Assembly: GCA_036897525.1 (NCBI GenBank)
Contig: JAYMTJ010000075.1
Location: forward strand, 1 to 48,039
Direction of reading: 5' to 3'
Source: Pelargonium x hortorum
Lineage: Eukaryota; Streptophyta; Magnoliopsida; Geraniales; Geraniaceae
Length of the DNA: 48,039 nucleotides
Shown: positions 43,691 to 48,039 of the stretch, one piece after another
Position numbering within the stretch: position 1 is the stretch's first letter
How the letters are laid out: each line of letters opens with the position of its first letter
Program-made: the position numbers and the translations under genes
Notes under the pieces: model-generated
Told to the model about the DNA's origin: nothing
The model's input: the letters and a program-made list of their open reading frames with translations, nothing else
Databases searched by the model: none

Positions 43691-46226
43691 AAACTACCCT
43701 ATCCCTATAAATAGAAACCCTTAGCCGGGGATCACTCTCGGAGGCTTCTGAGATTACACCAATCCAAAGTGAGCCTGTTTAAGAGTTGCCTTATAAACCT
43801 AAGTTGATAAAATAGAAGGATACTATGTATATTTTTTAATAAAAGACTTTCACTTAACTTAAAGGCCGGATTTTGCTGTCTTTGTAAGTCCCTCGTAGTC
43901 AAAGGAACTTGGTTGATATGTTCTAGGAAAGTGTCGATAAAGCAATACTAATGAAAAGAAAAGTTTTAGGGATCGTTCAGATCTGTTTAATATACTAACC
44001 TGAAATTCAGCTTGCCTGGTTTATCCTTATAACTAAAGGGGTTCCTATCTAGTATGCTGCATGGATCTAATTTTAGGTTAATCCTGTTTTTTTCTAGTAG
44101 TTTTCTTAGTCTTTGTTAAAACCTCTTATTGAGTGTCTCAGAAAGGTTTAATATAAAGTTGCGTTCCTTAGCTGTGTCCAGAATCAACAGTAAGTCTAGT
44201 TATATCTACATTATATGAGGCCTACTCCTAATCTAGGCTTGATTCTTCACTTTTTCCTATAAGATTTAAGGATTCCCCAATGATGTGATACACTATTATT
44301 TAATACCAAAATAAGCTTAAAAAACTAAGATAGCACATAAACTAGTAAGGGCTCAAAGAGAGTCTTTGGTGCATAATATGAGTCTTACTAAGTAAGTATA
44401 TACGACGAGGGATTTTGATAGGTATAAAGTCTTGGCAAGTTCTTACGATATTATACGTACAGGTATTGAACTTTATAAGTGATTTGATAACTACATCCCA
44501 CTCCCCCGTTGTGAGTGAGACTAAAGCTAGGAAAAAGTAGGTATTTATTTTCTATTTAACAAAGTTTGATCTACTAATTGTGAAAGTGATGTCTCGAAAA
44601 TTACATAGAATACCTTGAGGTCTCTTTTAGTTTTTTGTTCTTAGTTAGATACAGAGACCTAAGAGTTCGTTTACTATTGTCTTCCTTAGACTCCGGCTTG
44701 GTCAAGCAATCGTTTTTTAACGAGACTTTGAAGAGTTTCGACAGTAAAAAAATATAACAGATATAAGTATTCTACTTGAAGTTAGTACGTACAGTTATCC
44801 CCAGAAGGGAAGCCCACTGAAGGGCTCGGGACCGGTCACTGCGAAAGTAAAGAGGAGTTTTTGTCTACAGAATTCTATAGCATACAAAATGAGATATTCC
44901 TGAATTTAGGGGACCTCCTATAATCGACAAGCAGTGCTATAAATAATGGGTATACCTTGGTACTACTTCTTCAAGAATTGAACCGATAAATCTGTATCTC
45001 AGATAAGAAGTAAGTACTTTTTTTCAAAGATAAACAAGAGTCCTAAATTAGAGCACGGAGACTCTAGTCTATCCAGGTGATTATAAGATCAAATCCATAA
45101 CTTTGTTATTACTTCAGCTTCAAGTAGTTAGTTCTATTTCTTAAGTAAAAGCATGCCGTGAGAAGGAATTCCAGTATAAATTGAATAGGTGCTTTTATCT
45201 ATTCCTGCTCCTTAAGGGGTCTTTCAATTATCACTTTAATGAGTGATTAAGTCTGTATTATATACACGGAAAGAAGTATAAGGTTATATAAAAGTGGAGT
45301 TCCTAAATTCCTTATATATGAGATACTCTTTTGTTTATGCTATTATAATTATAGGAGATGGGTTCCTCCTAATTATTCATTTTTATGGGATTTTATAATA
45401 AGCGAGCCTATTAGAACTTCAGTAAAATAGGGAATACCAGCTATACTTATACTTATTGACTGTAGGAATCTCCCATCCAATTTGTCCGGTTACGCTAGCT
45501 AAACAAAAAGCGGAATGCCTTGTCTCTAAAGGAGTTAGTTACATAAATTACCTCAAAACAAAGATTAAGTTAAGTTATTATAAGTAATAGGGTTTCCTTT
45601 TAAAAGTATATAACAATAAAGAAATTATTAATAATATAATAAAGTGGTCTTTCAAGCTGCAGTATAGCGAGGTGCTTTATCTCCTAACAGAAAAACCTAT
45701 ACTTGTTAATCACCTAACTTTAGAGAATATTTAATTCTATAAAATTCCGGGGTTTGACGACAAGTTTTATTTGGAAGCCCAAGAGCTATAATCTACATCT
45801 ATCAAAGGGGAGCCCTTTTTGACCTAATTACTAGGAGGATTTTTCCGCTATACTCGTATTTCTAATTTTCACTTAAATCAAGTGTATTACTGTTTGGGAT
45901 ACCCCTCTCTCCTAACTTACCCTATCCATATGGTACAGTAAGGCTCTTCTAAAGCTCCTAAAGACTCTATATAAATAAAAGTAATTCACAGCTAGGTTTT
46001 CTAGCCCATAAAAATGATAGAAGAAAGTATTCCTCTGTTTCCAATTCTGGGTTAAAGTGTAAATAGAAAAAAGTGTAAGAGTTGTTTGAATTAAAATTAC
46101 TATAAAACTAAACTGAAAGTCTGCTTTTCTTGTTTGTGTTTATATTAGTGTTAGGTTAACTGTACTAAGACTCTCTTCCAGTTCCTTATAAGCCCTACTT
46201 TGAGAATAAAGACTAAGCCCTCTCTT
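43691..46226. other. AT-rich spacer
   Basis: No gene recognised. It holds the G+C-rich hairpin at 44811-44826 and several short palindromes (GGGGAGCCC near 45809, GGGATACCCC near 45897). A T-arm-like core on the minus strand near 44975 does not pair. Confidence 0.55.
44811..44826. repeat. G+C-rich hairpin in spacer
   Basis: AGCCC and GGGCT form a 5-bp stem around ACTGAA. The surrounding 44,800-44,845 is the most G+C-rich patch of this region and also holds ACCGGT. Confidence 0.6.
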
Positions 46227-46314
46227 GGTTGTCTACCATACTTACTCTTTTTTCGTATCGAATTCTAAATGAAAGTATGGTCGTAGGTTCAAGTCTAGTT
46301 CATAATGAACAACC
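46227..46314 (+). ncRNA. Folded element with trnN T-arm-like core
   Basis: GGTTGT (46227-46232) can pair with ACAACC (46309-46314). Inside, CCATACTT (46236-46243) pairs with AAGTATGG (46273-46280), and GTTCA (46299-46303) with TGAAC (46306-46310, overlapping the outer helix by two bases). Between the last two lies TGGTCGTAGGTTC (46279-46291), identical to the variable-loop and T-arm start of trnN as I remember it. The following AAGTCTA is a weakened match to the rest of the T-arm. No cloverleaf forms, so it is either a rearranged trnN 3' portion or a chance fold. Whether it is transcribed is unknown. Confidence 0.32.
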
Positions 46315-48039
46315 GACAGAACCGGCAAGCGAATCTCTTTAATTTTATGCTATTAGGAGTAACAGCCTTTTAAAGCAGAGTAGATCGTTCAGTTTCATTT
46401 TTGTGTCAAGATCCAAAAAAGTCAAGTCAAATTAAAGAGGCGCGAAAAGGGAGCCCTTTATAGCTCCTATTTATATAAGGAGTTTTCTACTAAACCAAGT
46501 AACGAAAGTGTCTAGTTTAAGAACAAGAGTTCCTTATTAAATCATGTAAAATATAGGAGAGTTTACTCTAGGGGGACTCTTACTTTCTATAAAATAATTC
46601 AAGCATAGACAATCTCTCAAGGGGTCCTATAAAATTTAAGTCATATGTGTCTCTACATTATTTTCGTATTTATCCTAATAAAGGTCGTACCAGAAGTTTG
46701 TTTCTGCGTTATCGGCGAAAGCAAGTGCAGTATAAAAACCTTAATATATATAGTACTTCCTATAACCTTTAAAGAGAAATAAATACCCAAGTGCTAATTA
46801 AGGATTTCCTTTCTCTAAGACCACAGGACTCCTTTTGGCGGTTGCCTATAATAATGAGAACGGAACTAAAACTTAGATTTTCTACTACCAGGTACCGTTA
46901 CCAATAAATGAATTCGAAACAAGGTATTCCTCAATAGAGATTCTTTTGAAACTCTTCTCTTCTTGAAACTTATTTAAAGAGTCCGTGCATCTAAATTCAG
47001 TATATAAAACCACAGCTTTTCAAGCATTGCTTGAGAAATAAGGTCTACCTTAGAGACGTCCTGATACGACTTTATTAAACAAGTCGAAATGTGAGGTGCT
47101 CCTCGAAGTTTGCCGCGCGCTGGTATGGGTTGCTATCTTTATTAATTAAATTACTGCTGGACTATACTTCGAAAAACGGCTGAGGAATATATCTTTATTC
47201 TACCAAAACCAGGTCCTCGAGGCCCCTTTAACTGGATTTTACTTCATATCATAACCCAGTTTTTAAGATTGTAAGACTAGTTAACAAACAGCGCAACACC
47301 TATGCGTAATCCAGAATTAAATTAAACTAAATAGTCGGTATAACACAGATATAAGCCAATTCGAACTTTTCAAATACTTCGAAATTTTGCTATTCTGAAA
47401 AAATACAAAGATTAGAATATTATTGTGTAATTACTATTAACCTTGGTTTGTCACTGCAGTCTTTTATTTAATTCCTGTATTTAGAAAATCCTTGTTTAAA
47501 TCCTTAATCTAAGTCTGAAGCAAGGGCAAGGATAGTTTCGCTTAAACCTTCGCTCTTAAAAGATATATGAATTCGGAATTCCACAAGATTGCTTTTTTTT
47601 ACAATTTCTAGATCCTAGGGATTCCCTTTTCCAGAAAACTCGACTGTCTGAACTGAAATTCCTTATTCGGCAGGTGCAAGTAAATGTACTATGATATACA
47701 ATAAAATCAAGATACCTTTATATATATATATTTTTTTCTATAACCAAAAAAGCACTCATTAAACTCCCTACACCTCTATAACCTAGACTAATTAGATGTA
47801 TCATAAGACTTTTACCAAGATAATATAACAGTAGAATCAGATCGGGACAAGAGAATCCCTTAGACGTATTACCTATAACAACAATGTTTGAACACACCTC
47901 TGTATGCCATGCCTTCTGTATCCGAAAAAGAAGAGCATTACTCTTATAAAATTTTAAAGGATTTTTTTACTTGGCTTGGCATCTACTCGGGAAAAAGGGC
48001 AGCAGTTATAGGCCCCTCCAGCTGCACCTAAGGCAGCAA
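46315..48039. other. AT-rich spacer to right edge
   Basis: No gene recognised except the short edge frame listed separately. AAAGGGAGCCCTTT at 46446-46459 repeats the core palindrome seen at 28163-28174. Confidence 0.5.
47954..48039 (-). CDS. Open frame entering from right edge (end only)
   Basis: On the minus strand a frame runs from the window edge for 27 codons to a TAA at 47954-47956. It begins with an Ala/Gly-rich stretch (AALGAAGGAYN) and ends in VDAKPSKKIL. The last 60 bases of the window are richer in G+C than the spacer before them, so this may be the end of a real gene or repeat lying mostly outside. Too short to identify, and chance is a good alternative. Confidence 0.15.
   Translation of the reverse strand, partial: AALGAAGGAYNCCPFSRVDAKPSKKIL

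Noticed and set aside
1-48039. Fungal mitochondrial DNA, because of AT-richness and G+C clusters.
   Set aside because: The trnM is of land-plant plastid type, and trnfM, trnQ and trnN are of plant organelle type; no fungal mitochondrial genes are seen.
1-48039. CRISPR arrays, insertion sequences, prophage, retrovirus-like or Polinton-like elements.
   Set aside because: No regularly spaced repeats, no transposase, integrase, reverse transcriptase or capsid motif in any frame, and no long terminal repeats were seen.

Overview
This window looks like a stretch of vascular-plant (seed-plant type) mitochondrial DNA that is almost empty of genes. The case for that rests on tRNA genes recognised by comparison with plant organelle tRNAs from memory: an initiator trnfM-CAU of the native mitochondrial type (20.4 kb), a plastid-derived trnM-CAU of the kind plant mitochondria carry (22.6 kb), two degenerate trnQ-UUG-like copies (20.6 and 32.1 kb) and the 5' part of a plastid-derived trnN-GUU (43.1 kb, minus strand). 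The base composition is unusually AT-rich for a plant mitochondrion (roughly 36% G+C from lines I counted), so I do not name a species.

Protein genes: I recognise none. The longest open frames are about 100-111 codons. For random sequence of this composition I estimate about one frame of at least 100 codons over both strands; the window has four, one of which runs through trnM. No cox, nad, atp, cob, ccm, rps or rpl gene, no intact 18S or 26S rRNA motif series, and no group II intron domain V stood out. A possible, strongly diverged 5S rRNA-like segment lies at 35.74-35.84 kb.

Layout: 0-8 kb is AT-rich spacer with a possible trnS relic. 8.04-8.48 kb is purine-rich repeat. 8.5-13.3 kb is spacer. 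13.3-15.6 kb holds short repeat pieces and a 102-codon frame. 15.6-20.4 kb is spacer. 20.4-22.7 kb is the tRNA cluster (trnfM, trnQ relic, trnM). 24.4-24.9 kb is a richer segment with an internal repeat about 99 bp apart. 25-29.6 kb is spacer. 29.6-32.35 kb is the largest repeat-like block, pyrimidine-rich then purine-rich on the + strand, with a trnQ-like sequence inside it. 32.4-43 kb is spacer with the 5S-like segment. 43.1-43.7 kb is the trnN fragment and another repeat piece. 43.7-48 kb is spacer with a folded trnN-3'-half-like element at 46.2 kb.

Two kinds of noncoding DNA can be told apart. The bulk spacer is peppered with very short G-run/C-run palindromes such as AAGGGAGCCCTT and CGGGGACTCCCCG, well above the number I expect by chance. 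Scattered among it are strand-biased (purine on one strand) segments that share short diverged matches with each other in both orientations. The overall picture is a gene-poor, possibly accessory, mitochondrial chromosome or intergenic region whose only likely working genes are tRNAs, above all trnfM and trnM.
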